The notes under the pieces were generated by a model. It was not told the origin of the DNA. It made no database searches and was given only the letters and a program-made list of their open reading frames with translations. Positions 25,168 to 33,529 of a DNA stretch of 64,000 bases are shown piece by piece (position 1 is the stretch's first letter; every line of letters begins with the position of its first letter). The position numbers were made by a program, and so were the translations under genes. Origin of the DNA: Bosea sp. (in: a-proteobacteria) (GTDB taxonomy: Bacteria; Pseudomonadota; Alphaproteobacteria; Rhizobiales; Beijerinckiaceae); the NCBI RefSeq assembly GCF_023953965.1, contig NZ_JAMLIX010000001.1, forward strand, positions 2,480,501 through 2,544,500, given 5' to 3'.

Positions 25168-26793
25168 ATGAATGTCGGGCAGGTCATCGCAGCCACGCTC
25201 AAGCGCGAGGGCGTCGAGTATATTTTCTGCTATCCGACCAACAAGCTGATCGACGAGGCCGCTCTTCTGGGCATCCGGCCGATCGTCGTCAGGCAGGAGC
25301 GGACCGGCCTGCACATGGCGGATGCCTATTCCCGGATGAGCTCGGGGGACCGCTTCGGGGTCTTCGCCATGCAATACGGGCCGGGCGCCGAGAACGCCTA
25401 TGGCGCAGTGGCCCAGGCCTATGCGGAATCGGTGCCGGTGCTGGTGGTGCCGATGGGCTATTCGCGGAAGATGGCGGGTGTCGATCCGAATTTCAGCTCC
25501 GCGGTCAGCATGCGCGACGTCACCAAATCCGCCGAGGCGCTGCACGACCCGGCGGCGATCGCGGACGTGCTGCGCCGCTCCGTCAGCAAGCTGAAGAACG
25601 GGCGCGGCGGGCCGGTGCTGATCGAGGTGCCGGCCGATCTGTGGGCGACCGATGTCGACGAGCCGCCCCGCCACAGGCCGATCGCCCGGCATCGCTCGAC
25701 GGCGGACGGCAAGGATGTCGCGCGCGCGGTCGAACTGATCATGAGTGCGAAGAACCCCGTCATCTATGCGGGGCAGGGCATCCATTATGCGAAGGCGTGG
25801 CCGGAGCTGCGCGAACTCGCGGAGCTGATCCCGGCGCCCGTCGCGACGACCCTTCCCGGCAAGAGCGCTTTCCCCGAGGACCACGTGCTCTCGCTGGGCT
25901 CGGGCGGTTTCAGCTTTCCCGAGCCGGTCAAGGATTTCCTGGACGACGCCGACCTCGTCATCGGCCTGGGCTGCAGCTTCACGGAAACTCTTTTCGCAGT
26001 GCCCATGCCGCGTGATCCGCGCATCATCCATCTGACCAACGAGAGCGATCACCTGAACAAGGACATCGCCATCGAGCTCGGCCTCGTCGGCGATGCGGCG
26101 CTCACCATCCGCGCCATCATCGACCTGTTGCGGGAAAAGGGGCACCAGCCCGCCGGCAGGGCGGAGCTGGAGAAGCGGATCGCGGATGCGCGCGAGCGCT
26201 GGCTGGCGAAATGGCTGCCGCATCTGACGTCGGACGAAACCCCGATCTCGCCCTATCGCGTCATCTGGGACCTGATGACGGCGACGCAGGACGAAAACAC
26301 GGTCATCACCAACGATGCGGGCCGTCCCCGCGATCAGCTGACGCCCTTCTGGGTGAGCCGCGAGCCGCTGAGCTTCATCGGCTGGGGCAAGACCACGCAG
26401 CTCGGCTACGGGCTCGGTCTGGCGATGGGCGCCAAGCTCGCCTGCCCGGACAAGCTGTGCATCAATGTCTGGGGCGATGCGGCGATCGGCTTCACCGGAA
26501 CGGATTTCGAAACGGCCGCGCGCGAGAAGATTCCGGTCCTGTCGATCCTGCTCAACAATGGCGGCATGGCGACCGAGATCAAGAACATCCCCAATGCGGT
26601 CAAGCTGTACGGCGCCAACGTCATAACCGGCAATTATGCGGATATGGCCAGGTCGCTCGGCGCCTATGCCGAAAGGATCGTCGATCCGGCGGAGATCATA
26701 CCGGCAATCCGGCGGGGTATCGCACAAACCAAGCAGGGGAAGCCGGTTCTTCTGGAGTTCATCACGAAACAGGAGACGCTCGTTTCGAAATAG
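25168..26793 (+). CDS. Thiamine-diphosphate-dependent enzyme (acetolactate synthase-like)
   Basis: 541 residues with the three-domain layout of the pyruvate oxidase/acetolactate synthase family: pyrimidine-binding domain about 1-165 with the catalytic glutamate E44 (VRQERTGLHMADAYSR), central domain about 190-320, and diphosphate-binding domain about 360-535 with the metal motif G436-D437 to N463-N464. It is probably cytoplasmic. A decarboxylase or carboligase acting on a 2-oxo acid is likely, but the substrate is not readable, and acetolactate synthase itself is unlikely given the catabolic context. GAGAGGA precedes the ATG. It ends the hyu module. Confidence 0.88.
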   Translation: MNVGQVIAATLKREGVEYIFCYPTNKLIDEAALLGIRPIVVRQERTGLHMADAYSRMSSGDRFGVFAMQYGPGAENAYGAVAQAYAESVPVLVVPMGYSRKMAGVDPNFSSAVSMRDVTKSAEALHDPAAIADVLRRSVSKLKNGRGGPVLIEVPADLWATDVDEPPRHRPIARHRSTADGKDVARAVELIMSAKNPVIYAGQGIHYAKAWPELRELAELIPAPVATTLPGKSAFPEDHVLSLGSGGFSFPEPVKDFLDDADLVIGLGCSFTETLFAVPMPRDPRIIHLTNESDHLNKDIAIELGLVGDAALTIRAIIDLLREKGHQPAGRAELEKRIADARERWLAKWLPHLTSDETPISPYRVIWDLMTATQDENTVITNDAGRPRDQLTPFWVSREPLSFIGWGKTTQLGYGLGLAMGAKLACPDKLCINVWGDAAIGFTGTDFETAAREKIPVLSILLNNGGMATEIKNIPNAVKLYGANVITGNYADMARSLGAYAERIVDPAEIIPAIRRGIAQTKQGKPVLLEFITKQETLVSK

Positions 26794-26833
26794 GACGAAC
26801 CGTCCCGGCCGGCCGGCCGGGCCGCCGGATGCC

Positions 26834-26853
26834 GGGCCTCGGGGACGAGGCCC
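26834..26853 (+). terminator. Hairpin after the ThDP enzyme gene (first)
   Basis: Perfect 8-bp arms (26834-26841 with 26846-26853) around a 4-base loop, 41 bases past the stop. There is no T-run, so termination may be Rho-assisted or the stem may protect the 3' end. Confidence 0.45.
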
Positions 26854-26866
26854 GCGCGACAATCAG

Positions 26867-26910
26867 CCGAGACCCTTCGCCTCCCGGTCGGAGGGCGAAA
26901 AAGGTCTCGG
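26867..26910 (+). terminator. Long hairpin after the ThDP enzyme gene (second)
   Basis: A stem of about 17 pairs in two parts: ccgagacc/ggtctcgg (26867-26874 with 26903-26910) and an inner stem 26876-26884 with 26890-26899 carrying one bulged G. No T-run follows. It most likely marks the end of the hyu-module transcript. Confidence 0.5.
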
Positions 26911-27031
26911 GACAGGAATGCGGCAAAGCCCGCCCGACCCTTCGCGCCTTGCGCTCCGTTTCGAGGATGCTGCGCCGCTGCTCCCGGCAGCGCCACGGCC
27001 GGCCGACAGCTATCCGGTCGCGTGCCTCACG

Positions 27032-27087
27032 TTTCATTCACTGAAATTAGCCGATAAGCCGTTTGCGCTGTCTGACGGCTTTGCTGA
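27032..27087 (+). promoter_or_regulatory. Bipartite operator-like element, copy A (Liv operon)
   Basis: The first part is the palindrome TTTCA-N5-TGAAA at 27032-27046. Ten bases later comes the inverted repeat AAGCCGTT-N10-GACGGCTT (27056-27081; one mismatched pair), continuing TTGCTGA. The 56 bases match 34689-34744 at 45 positions without gaps. It lies 165 bases before the Liv ATPase gene. The architecture fits a regulator operator, probably of the IclR protein at 32,689-33,519. Confidence 0.6.
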
Positions 27088-27251
27088 GGATGCCCGCATG
27101 GTCCGCAACGGCCTGCTGTCGTCCCATGTCCAGGCAAGTCCGAACTTCGAACACAACTCCTGCCGCGGGCGCGGCATCGTGAGCCCTGATCGACGTTTCT
27201 GCCCCATGGGACACGGCTGGTAACGGTCCTTCTCATCGACGTGGGTAGCGC

Positions 27252-28007
27252 ATGCAGAACGACATCATCCTGGCGGCTCGGGGGCTTGGGAAGGATTTCC
27301 TGGGCTTTCGCGCCGTCGACAATGTGGATCTCAACGTACGCCGCGGCGCTATTCATGCCCTCATCGGCCCGAACGGGGCCGGCAAGACGACGCTGTTCAA
27401 TCTGTTGACGAAATTCCTGCAGCCGTCGCGCGGCGCGATTTCCTACAACGGGCGTGACATCACGCAGATGCGTCCGGCCGATGTCGCGCGGCTGGGCCTC
27501 GTTCGCTCCTTCCAGATCTCCGCCGTCTTCAGCCACATGAGCGTGCTCGAGAACGTCCGGATCGCGCTTCAGAGAAAGCGCGGTGAGAATTTCGATTTCT
27601 GGCGGTCGCAGGACACGCTCAACGTGCTGAACGACAAAGCAATCGAGCTGCTGGAATCGGTCAATCTCGCCGATGTCAAGGACAAGTCCGCGATCGAGCT
27701 CCCTTATGGGCGCAAGCGGGCCTTGGAAATAGCCACGACGCTCGCTCTCGATCCCGAACTCATGCTGATGGACGAGCCGATGGCAGGGGTCGGCCATGAA
27801 GAGATCACCCTGATCGAATCGCTGATCCGGAAAGTCGCCACGAGCCGCACCGTCCTGATGGTCGAGCACAACCTCTCGGTGGTCGCTTCGCTTTCGGACT
27901 ACATCACTGTCCTCGCCCGGGGCAACGTTCTGTCGCAGGGCGATTATGCGACCGTCTCCAAGGATCCGCGTGTCATCGAGGCCTATATCGGATCGGGCCA
28001 TGCCTGA
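27252..28007 (+). CDS. Branched-chain-type ABC transporter ATPase (LivG-like)
   Basis: 251-residue cytoplasmic ATPase. Walker A is GPNGAGKTT near residue 38, Walker B is ELMLMDEPMAGV near 172, the switch histidine is in MVEHNLSVV, and the ABC signature is degenerate (ELPYGRKRALEIA), as is common in LivG. The end (IEAYIGSGHA) is the LivG-type tail. It opens an operon with LivF, a solute-binding protein and a fused permease. The ribosome-binding site is weak. A bipartite operator-like element lies 165 bases upstream. Confidence 0.93.
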   Translation: MQNDIILAARGLGKDFLGFRAVDNVDLNVRRGAIHALIGPNGAGKTTLFNLLTKFLQPSRGAISYNGRDITQMRPADVARLGLVRSFQISAVFSHMSVLENVRIALQRKRGENFDFWRSQDTLNVLNDKAIELLESVNLADVKDKSAIELPYGRKRALEIATTLALDPELMLMDEPMAGVGHEEITLIESLIRKVATSRTVLMVEHNLSVVASLSDYITVLARGNVLSQGDYATVSKDPRVIEAYIGSGHA

Positions 28008-28737
28008 CGCCGTCGCCATGAACCCAGCTTCCGAGCCAGCGGCGCTCCTCCAGGTGAAGGAGCTGCGCGGCGGCTATGGAGAAGGCCGCGTCCTGCACGG
28101 CGTCTCCTTCGATGTCCCCGCCGGAGAGGTCGTCACCCTGCTCGGCCGCAATGGCGCGGGCAAGACGACGACCATGAAGGCGATCATGGGGATCCTGGCC
28201 CGCCGATCGGGCTCGATCAGGTTCGACGGCGTCGAGACGATCGAGCTGCCGGCGCGCAAGATCGCTCGCCTGGGCCTGGGCTACGTTCCCGAGGAGCGGG
28301 GGATCTTCTCGAGCCTGACCGTCCTGGAAAACCTGATGCTTCCGCCGCAGGTCAAGCCGGGCGGCATGTCGGTCGAGGTCGTCTACGAGCTGTTTCCGAA
28401 CCTGAAGGAACGCTGGAGAAGCCCCGGGACCAAGCTTTCCGGAGGCGAGCAGCAGATGCTCGCGGTGGGGCGCATTCTTCGCACGGGCGCGAAGCTCCTG
28501 CTTCTCGACGAGCCGACCGAGGGCCTCGCTCCCGTGATCGTGCAGCAGATCGGAAAGACGATCGAACGTCTGAAGAAGGAGGGTTTTACCATCCTACTGG
28601 TCGAGCAGAACTTCAGGTTCACCCAAACGGTCGCCGACAGGCACTACATCGTTCAGGAAGGGCGTATCGTCGATACGTTCATGAATGACGAGATTGATAG
28701 CAACTTGAACAAGCTTCAGGGTTATCTTGGAGTTTAG
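28000..28737 (+). CDS. Branched-chain-type ABC transporter ATPase (LivF-like)
   Basis: 245 residues from the ATG at 28000, overlapping the LivG-like gene by 8 bases; ATG 28018 is possible too. Walker A is GRNGAGKTT, the signature is LSGGEQQMLAVGRIL, Walker B is LLLLDEPTEGLAP, and the switch His region is altered to LLVEQNFRF, as in LivF proteins. It pairs with the LivG-like ATPase to drive the importer of module c. The family is certain; the substrate is not. Confidence 0.94.
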   Translation: MPDAVAMNPASEPAALLQVKELRGGYGEGRVLHGVSFDVPAGEVVTLLGRNGAGKTTTMKAIMGILARRSGSIRFDGVETIELPARKIARLGLGYVPEERGIFSSLTVLENLMLPPQVKPGGMSVEVVYELFPNLKERWRSPGTKLSGGEQQMLAVGRILRTGAKLLLLDEPTEGLAPVIVQQIGKTIERLKKEGFTILLVEQNFRFTQTVADRHYIVQEGRIVDTFMNDEIDSNLNKLQGYLGV

Positions 28738-28813
28738 TCTATCCTTTGGTTTTTAAACGGCCGCCGCGATAGAAGTCCAACGAAAGAAAATCAGCAGAAG
28801 TGGGGAGATCCAG

Positions 28814-30016
28814 ATGAAATTTGCAATGACAGCATTGGTTGCCGCGTCGGTCGCCATGGGGAGCGCCATGCTCGCTCCTCATGCGATGGCTGCCGATCCG
28901 GTTCGCATCGGCGTGCTGGGCGACCAGTCGAGCAACTTCGCCGACAGCGGCGGACCCGGCTCCGTTCTGGCCACGCAGATGGCGGTCGAGGATTTCGGCG
29001 GCTCCGTTCTCGGCCGGCCGATCGAGGTGCTGGTCGCCGACCACCAGAACAAGGTCGATACCGGCATCGGCATCGCGCGGGAATGGTACGAGACCAAGGG
29101 CGTCAGCGTCATCAGCGATTTCGCCTCCTCCGCCATCGCGCTGGGCGTGCAGGATATCGCCCGCAAGCTCGACAAGATCGCGATCTACACCACGGCGAGC
29201 TCGTCCGACCTGATCGGCAAGGCCTGCTCGCCCAACGGCCAGCAATGGGGCGCGGAGAACTGGTCGAACAGCGCCCCTCTGATGACCGCGCTCGCCTCGG
29301 AGCCGGGTTCGACGTTCTTCTTCATCACGGTCGACTACACCTTCGGCCACCAGCTCGAGGACGTGTCGCGCAAGGCGATCGAGGCGAGCGGCGGCAAGGT
29401 CCTCGGCAGGGTCACCTTCCCGCTGAACACGCTGGACATGTCGTCTTATCTGCTCGCGGCGAAAGCCTCCGGCGCCAAGGTGATCGTGCTCGCGCTCTCC
29501 GGCGCGGATCTCGTGACGGCGATGAAGCAGGCCTCCGAATTCGGGATCATGGCGAAGCAGAAGATCGCGGCGCCGATCCTGTTCCTGACGGAGATCAACA
29601 CCGTCGGGCTGAAGACGCTGGGCGGCCTGCAGTTCCTGCAGTCCTGGTACTGGGATCAGGACGACGCCAGCCGCTCCTGGGCCAAGCGCTACTTCGAGCG
29701 CATGAAGAAGATGCCCAATGAAAGCCATGCGACGCTTTACGCGGGCATGACCCACTACCTCGACGCGGTGAAGGCTGCCGGCACGCTGGAGACCCAGGCC
29801 GTGCTGAAGAAGATGCGCGAGACCCCGGTCAACGGTCTGGTCTCCAAGGGCGGCCGCATCATGGAGAACGGCCGGGTCTCGTTCGATCGCTTCCTGGTCC
29901 AGATCAAGACGCCCGAGGAATCGAAGTTTCCCTGGGACTTCCTGAAGATCGTGTCCCGCATCCCGGCCGAGAAGGCGTTCCGGACGCCGGCCGAGGCCGG
30001 CTGCACGCTCCAGTAG
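28814..30016 (+). CDS. Liv-type ABC solute-binding protein (module c)
   Basis: 400-residue periplasmic receptor. Residues 1-27 form a signal peptide ending AMAA, followed by DPVRIGVLGDQSSNFADSGGPGS and the two lobes of the Peripla_BP_6 fold. It follows the ATPase pair, with GGGGAG about 6 bases before the ATG. Members of this family bind amino acids, amides, aromatic acids and many other carboxylates. The catabolic genes further downstream (enolase-superfamily, FAH-family, GMC and ALDH enzymes) suggest an organic acid or alcohol ligand rather than leucine. It is separated from the permease by a 275-base gap containing three hairpins. Confidence 0.92.
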   Translation: MKFAMTALVAASVAMGSAMLAPHAMAADPVRIGVLGDQSSNFADSGGPGSVLATQMAVEDFGGSVLGRPIEVLVADHQNKVDTGIGIAREWYETKGVSVISDFASSAIALGVQDIARKLDKIAIYTTASSSDLIGKACSPNGQQWGAENWSNSAPLMTALASEPGSTFFFITVDYTFGHQLEDVSRKAIEASGGKVLGRVTFPLNTLDMSSYLLAAKASGAKVIVLALSGADLVTAMKQASEFGIMAKQKIAAPILFLTEINTVGLKTLGGLQFLQSWYWDQDDASRSWAKRYFERMKKMPNESHATLYAGMTHYLDAVKAAGTLETQAVLKKMRETPVNGLVSKGGRIMENGRVSFDRFLVQIKTPEESKFPWDFLKIVSRIPAEKAFRTPAEAGCTLQ

Positions 30017-30078
30017 GATCCGGGCCCGCGGCCGTTCCGCGCCGGAAGCGTGCTGATTTTTCAGGAAACCACGGCGTC

Positions 30079-30099
30079 ATCCCGGGCTCGGCCCGGGAT
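30079..30099. repeat. Perfect 8-bp GC-rich palindrome (first hairpin in the gap)
   Basis: Arms atcccggg/cccgggat (30079-30086 with 30092-30099) around a 5-base loop, 62 bases after the solute-binding gene. This TCATCCCGGGCTCGG-type palindrome is, to my knowledge, a dispersed element in related genomes. Confidence 0.55.
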
Positions 30100-30184
30100 C
30101 GATGTCTGAACCTCGTTTCCAGGCAATCGCAGCATGCCCCGGCCGGCCGCGCGGAATGGCTCCCGGCTCCTTGTTTCAGTGTAT

Positions 30185-30216
30185 TTTCGAGCCCATGCGA
30201 TCTGCTGGGCTCGAAA
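30185..30216 (+). promoter_or_regulatory. Perfect 11-bp hairpin (second in the gap)
   Basis: Arms 30185-30195 and 30206-30216 are perfectly complementary around a 10-base loop. It lies midway between the solute-binding gene and the permease gene. It may slow RNA decay or limit read-through so that the binding protein outnumbers the permease. Confidence 0.5.
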
Positions 30217-30239
30217 CCTCCAGCGATGGTCGCAATCAC

Positions 30240-30267
30240 GGCAACCGAGCCCTTCACCTCGGTTGCC
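30240..30267 (+). terminator. Perfect 10-bp hairpin before the permease gene (third in the gap)
   Basis: Arms 30240-30249 and 30258-30267 pair perfectly around an 8-base loop, followed by ctttgcc. It ends 24 bases before the permease ATG, so it could act as an attenuator or block the ribosome-binding region. No clear T-run follows. Confidence 0.45.
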
Positions 30268-30291
30268 CTTTGCCAGTAGGCAGACACGGAC

Positions 30292-32193
30292 ATGAATCTA
30301 GACGCTCTATTCGGCCAGCTGACCGTCGGGTTGATCAACGGATCCTTCTATGCGCTGCTGAGCCTCGGGCTCGCGGTCATTTTCGGCATGCTCAACATCG
30401 TCAACTTCGCGCATGGCGCGCAGTACATGCTGGGCGCCTATATTTCGTGGATGCTGCTGACCTATGCCGGGCTCGGCTATTGGTGGGCGCTGCTGCTGGC
30501 GCCGATCCTGACCGGCGTCATCGGCGTGGTGCTCGAGCGCCTCCTGATCCGGCGCCTCTACGACAAGGACCATCTCTACGGGCTGCTGATGACCTTCGGC
30601 CTGGCGCTGGTGATCCAGGGCCTGGCGAGGATCCAGTACGGCAGCGCCGGCCTGCGCTACAGCATCCCCGACGAGCTCACCGGAATCTGGGATTTCGGCT
30701 TCATGATCCTGCCGATCTATCGTGGCTGGGTTATTCTGTTTTCCCTGTTGGCGTGCCTGGCCGCATGGGCGATCATCGAGAAGACGAAGCTCGGATCCTA
30801 TCTGCGCGCCGCCACGGAAAACCCGGTTCTGGTCGGCTCCTTCGGCATCAACGTGCCGTTGCTGATCACCTTGACCTATGGCGCCGGCGTCGCGCTCGCC
30901 GCGCTCGCCGGCGTGCTCGCGGCGCCGATCTTCTCGGTCAGCCCGAATATGGGCGTCGATATCCTCAACGTCGTCTTCGCCGTCGTCGTCATCGGCGGGA
31001 TGGGCTCGATCGGCGGGGCGGTCATCACCGGTCTTGCGCTCGGCGTCATCGAGGGGCTGACGAAATTCCTCTATCCGCCGGCGGCGAGCATCATCATCTT
31101 CATCGTCATGATCGGCGTGCTGATCGCCCGGCCCGAGGGCCTGTTCGGGAAGATGGGCGGGTCGAAGGCGAACGCGCTGCTGGCGCGCCCCGATGGCGAG
31201 CGCTGGTGGCGCGAGCTGCCGGCCAGGGCGAAAAAGATCGGCTGGGCCCTGCTGATCCTCGCCGCGATCGCGGCACCGTTCTTCGTCTATCCCGTCTTCG
31301 CGATGCGGATCCTGTGCTTCGCCCTGTTCGCCTGCGCCTTCAATCTGCTGCTGGGCTATGGCGGGTTATTGTCCTTCGGGCATGCCGCCTATTTCGGCGT
31401 GGCCGCCTATGTCGCCGGATACGCGCTGAAATTCTGGGGCTTCACGCCGGAGTTGGCGGTGCTCTTCGCCGTCCTCTGCTCGGGGCTGCTCGGCCTGCTC
31501 TTCGGCATGATCGCGATCAAGCGGCAAGGCGTCTATTTCGCCATGATCACCCTGGCGCTCGGCCAGCTCGTCTATTTCACATCCGTCCAGCTCAAGGCGA
31601 CGGGCGGGGAGGATGGGCTGCAGTCGGTGCCGCGCAACAAGCTCTTCGGCCTGTTCTCGCTGGAGAACAACTATGTTCTCTATTTCATATTGCTGATCGT
31701 GATCTCAGCGGCGATCGTGTTCATCTACAGGATCGTTCATTCTCCCTTTGGCCAGATCATCAAGGCCATTCGCGAAAACGAGGATCGCGCGGTTTCGCTC
31801 GGTTATCGCGTCAATCATTTCAAGGTGGTGCTGTTCACGCTCGCCGCCGCGCTCGCCGGCCTTGCCGGCGCGCTCAAGGCCATCGTCTTCCAGGTCGCGT
31901 CCCTGGTCGACGTGGCCGGCGGCACCTCGGCCGAAGTCGTCATGATGACACTCGTGGGCGGCATCGGCACGATGTTCGGGCCGGTCATCGGCGCGGCCAT
32001 CGTCACGACCATGGAGTATTACCTCGCGCCGTTCGGCGCCTGGGTGACGGTCATCCAGGGCGTGGTCTTCGTCGTCTGCGTCATGAGCTTCCGCGAGGGG
32101 ATCGTCGGCGTGGTCGGTTCGGTGCGGGATGCCTATCGCCGGCGGGTCCGGGCCAAGCCCTTGCCGGATTCCCGGATCGCCAACGTCGCCTGA
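30292..32193 (+). CDS. Fused LivH-LivM branched-chain-type ABC permease
   Basis: 633-residue inner-membrane protein joining both permease subunits. Residues about 1-290 are LivH-like (GLINGSFYALLSLGLAVIFGMLNIVNFAHGA, ending RPEGLFGKMGG), a linker covers about 290-320, and residues about 320-633 are LivM-like (LLGYGGLLSFGHAAYFGVAAY, then IKAIRENEDRAVSLGYRV as the cytoplasmic coupling loop, and GGTSAEVVMMTLVGGIGT). One polypeptide can thus supply the whole membrane channel for the ATPases at 27,252 and 28,000. Module d keeps the usual two separate genes. Confidence 0.93.
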   Translation: MNLDALFGQLTVGLINGSFYALLSLGLAVIFGMLNIVNFAHGAQYMLGAYISWMLLTYAGLGYWWALLLAPILTGVIGVVLERLLIRRLYDKDHLYGLLMTFGLALVIQGLARIQYGSAGLRYSIPDELTGIWDFGFMILPIYRGWVILFSLLACLAAWAIIEKTKLGSYLRAATENPVLVGSFGINVPLLITLTYGAGVALAALAGVLAAPIFSVSPNMGVDILNVVFAVVVIGGMGSIGGAVITGLALGVIEGLTKFLYPPAASIIIFIVMIGVLIARPEGLFGKMGGSKANALLARPDGERWWRELPARAKKIGWALLILAAIAAPFFVYPVFAMRILCFALFACAFNLLLGYGGLLSFGHAAYFGVAAYVAGYALKFWGFTPELAVLFAVLCSGLLGLLFGMIAIKRQGVYFAMITLALGQLVYFTSVQLKATGGEDGLQSVPRNKLFGLFSLENNYVLYFILLIVISAAIVFIYRIVHSPFGQIIKAIRENEDRAVSLGYRVNHFKVVLFTLAAALAGLAGALKAIVFQVASLVDVAGGTSAEVVMMTLVGGIGTMFGPVIGAAIVTTMEYYLAPFGAWVTVIQGVVFVVCVMSFREGIVGVVGSVRDAYRRRVRAKPLPDSRIANVA

Positions 32194-32249
32194 GAGGCGA
32201 AGCCCGACACTGTTTGAAATTCCACGCGTGTGGATAGGAGAAGACCGAG

Positions 32250-32675
32250 ATGTCCGTCCTGGAAGACAAGGATACGATCCGCGAAGCGATGGCCGCCTAT
32301 TGCCACGCGCTCGATGCCGGCCGCTTCGCCGATGTCGCGGGCCTGTTCGCCGAGGACGGCCTGTGGACCACCGACTATGGCGAGGCGCGCGGCCGGGCCG
32401 CGATCGAGGCGATGCTGCGCAGCGTCGTGCCGCTGAAAGGCGAGGGGCCGCAGCGCAAGCACTACATCACCAACATCATCATCAAGGTCGATGGCGACAG
32501 CGCCAGATCGGTCTCGGACTATCTCGTCGTGCGTGAATCGGGGCCTGATCTGATCCCGGTCATGGGCGGGACCTACAAGGACGAGTGGACCCGGGAAGGC
32601 GGGACCTGGCGGTTCAGGAAGAAGGAGCTGGTGCACGACATCGCCGGCAACATGGCCCTGAAGAACAACCGCTGA
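32250..32675 (+). CDS. SnoaL-like (NTF2-fold) protein, module c, first
   Basis: 141-residue cytoplasmic cone-shaped NTF2-like protein. The N-terminus IREAMAAYCHALDAGRFADVAGLFAEDGLWTT is the typical SnoaL_4 start (helix, then a beta strand with the Asp/Tyr region), followed by GRAAIEAML and YKDEWTREGGTWRFRKKE. Such proteins act as dehydratases, isomerases, cyclases or small-ligand carriers; none can be assigned here. It follows the Liv permease by 56 bases and is the last gene of that run, converging with the IclR gene. A second family member is encoded at 35,845. Confidence 0.85.
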   Translation: MSVLEDKDTIREAMAAYCHALDAGRFADVAGLFAEDGLWTTDYGEARGRAAIEAMLRSVVPLKGEGPQRKHYITNIIIKVDGDSARSVSDYLVVRESGPDLIPVMGGTYKDEWTREGGTWRFRKKELVHDIAGNMALKNNR

Positions 32676-32688
32676 CGAAAGGCTTGCG

Positions 32689-33519
32689 TCACATCCGCTG
32701 CCGGATGGTCTCGGCCGCGACGGCGGCTTCACTTTTGAGCGAGACCAGCATGCGCGCGATCTGCGACGGCTTCGCGACCTTGCGGAAATAGGTGACGCCG
32801 ATCGTCGCGACGACGGTGCCGGGCGCGATGGCGATCGGCACCGCGAGCGAGTTCGTGAACGGGTCGGCGTTCGACAGGCGCGTCGCATAGCCGGCCTTGC
32901 GCGTCTGCCTGAGCGCCTTGCGCCACTGATAGTTGCTGGTGACGATGCGGTCCTCGGCGAAGTCGCGCTCCAGGGCGAGCTTCATCAGCAGGTTTCGTTC
33001 GCGCCTGTCGCAGAAGGCCATATAGGCCAGGCCATGGGCCCTGCTGATCAGCGAGCCGCGCTTGTGCAGCGTGCTCCTGACATGGGCGAAGGGGCTCAGC
33101 GGGATGGACGAGTACTGGACCACCATCGCATCGGTATCGAGGGTCGCGACCGCGAAGGGCCAGAGATATTCCCGGGTCAGCCCGTCGACGACGGGTTGAA
33201 GCACCTCCATGATCAGCGACTTGCTGTGGAAGCCGGCGCTGAGCGATTTGACCTTGGAGGTCAGCGAATAGCCGCCACGCCGGGAGATGCGGGTGAGGTA
33301 GCCCTCGGCGCAGAGCGTTTCCAGGATGCGCACGACGCTGCTCGGCGGGATGCCGCAATCCTCGCTGATGGCGCCCACCGTGATCAGCTTCAGCCGGTTG
33401 GCGCATTCCAGGATCGCCAGCGTGCGCCGCACCAGATTGACGTCGGCATAGCTGCGCTGCTCGGAAATCCGGGCGGGTTCCGAGCCGATGTCGCGCGTCT
33501 GCACTGTTCCGTCGGGCAT
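32689..33519 (-). CDS. IclR-family transcriptional regulator (module c)
   Basis: 276 residues from the ATG at 33519; an in-frame TTG at 33555 would overlap the upstream enolase-superfamily gene by 26 bases. The N-terminal winged helix-turn-helix (about 30-90) includes VRRTLAILECANRLKLITVGAISEDCGIPPSSVVRILETL in parts, and the C-terminal effector domain (about 105-270) is recognisable but divergent. It is co-directional with and directly downstream of the enolase-superfamily gene at 33,530. It is the best candidate to bind the two matching bipartite elements at 27,032 and 34,689. Confidence 0.88.
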   Translation of the reverse strand: MPDGTVQTRDIGSEPARISEQRSYADVNLVRRTLAILECANRLKLITVGAISEDCGIPPSSVVRILETLCAEGYLTRISRRGGYSLTSKVKSLSAGFHSKSLIMEVLQPVVDGLTREYLWPFAVATLDTDAMVVQYSSIPLSPFAHVRSTLHKRGSLISRAHGLAYMAFCDRRERNLLMKLALERDFAEDRIVTSNYQWRKALRQTRKAGYATRLSNADPFTNSLAVPIAIAPGTVVATIGVTYFRKVAKPSQIARMLVSLKSEAAVAAETIRQRM

Positions 33520-33529
33520 GGGAGAAAGG

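Larger units (their letters stand above)
26794..27031. other. Non-coding gap between ThDP enzyme and Liv operon, left part
   Basis: No convincing gene is seen in 26794-27251 (458 bases). The left half holds two strong hairpins (see separate entries) that probably end the hyu-module transcript, and the right half holds the bipartite operator-like element at 27032-27087 and the leader of the Liv operon. Short open frames here lack ribosome-binding sites and coding character. Confidence 0.6.

Noticed and set aside
26794..27251. Small genes in the gap before the Liv operon
   Set aside because: Open frames here cross the hairpins and the operator-like element, lack ribosome-binding sites and show no family similarity.
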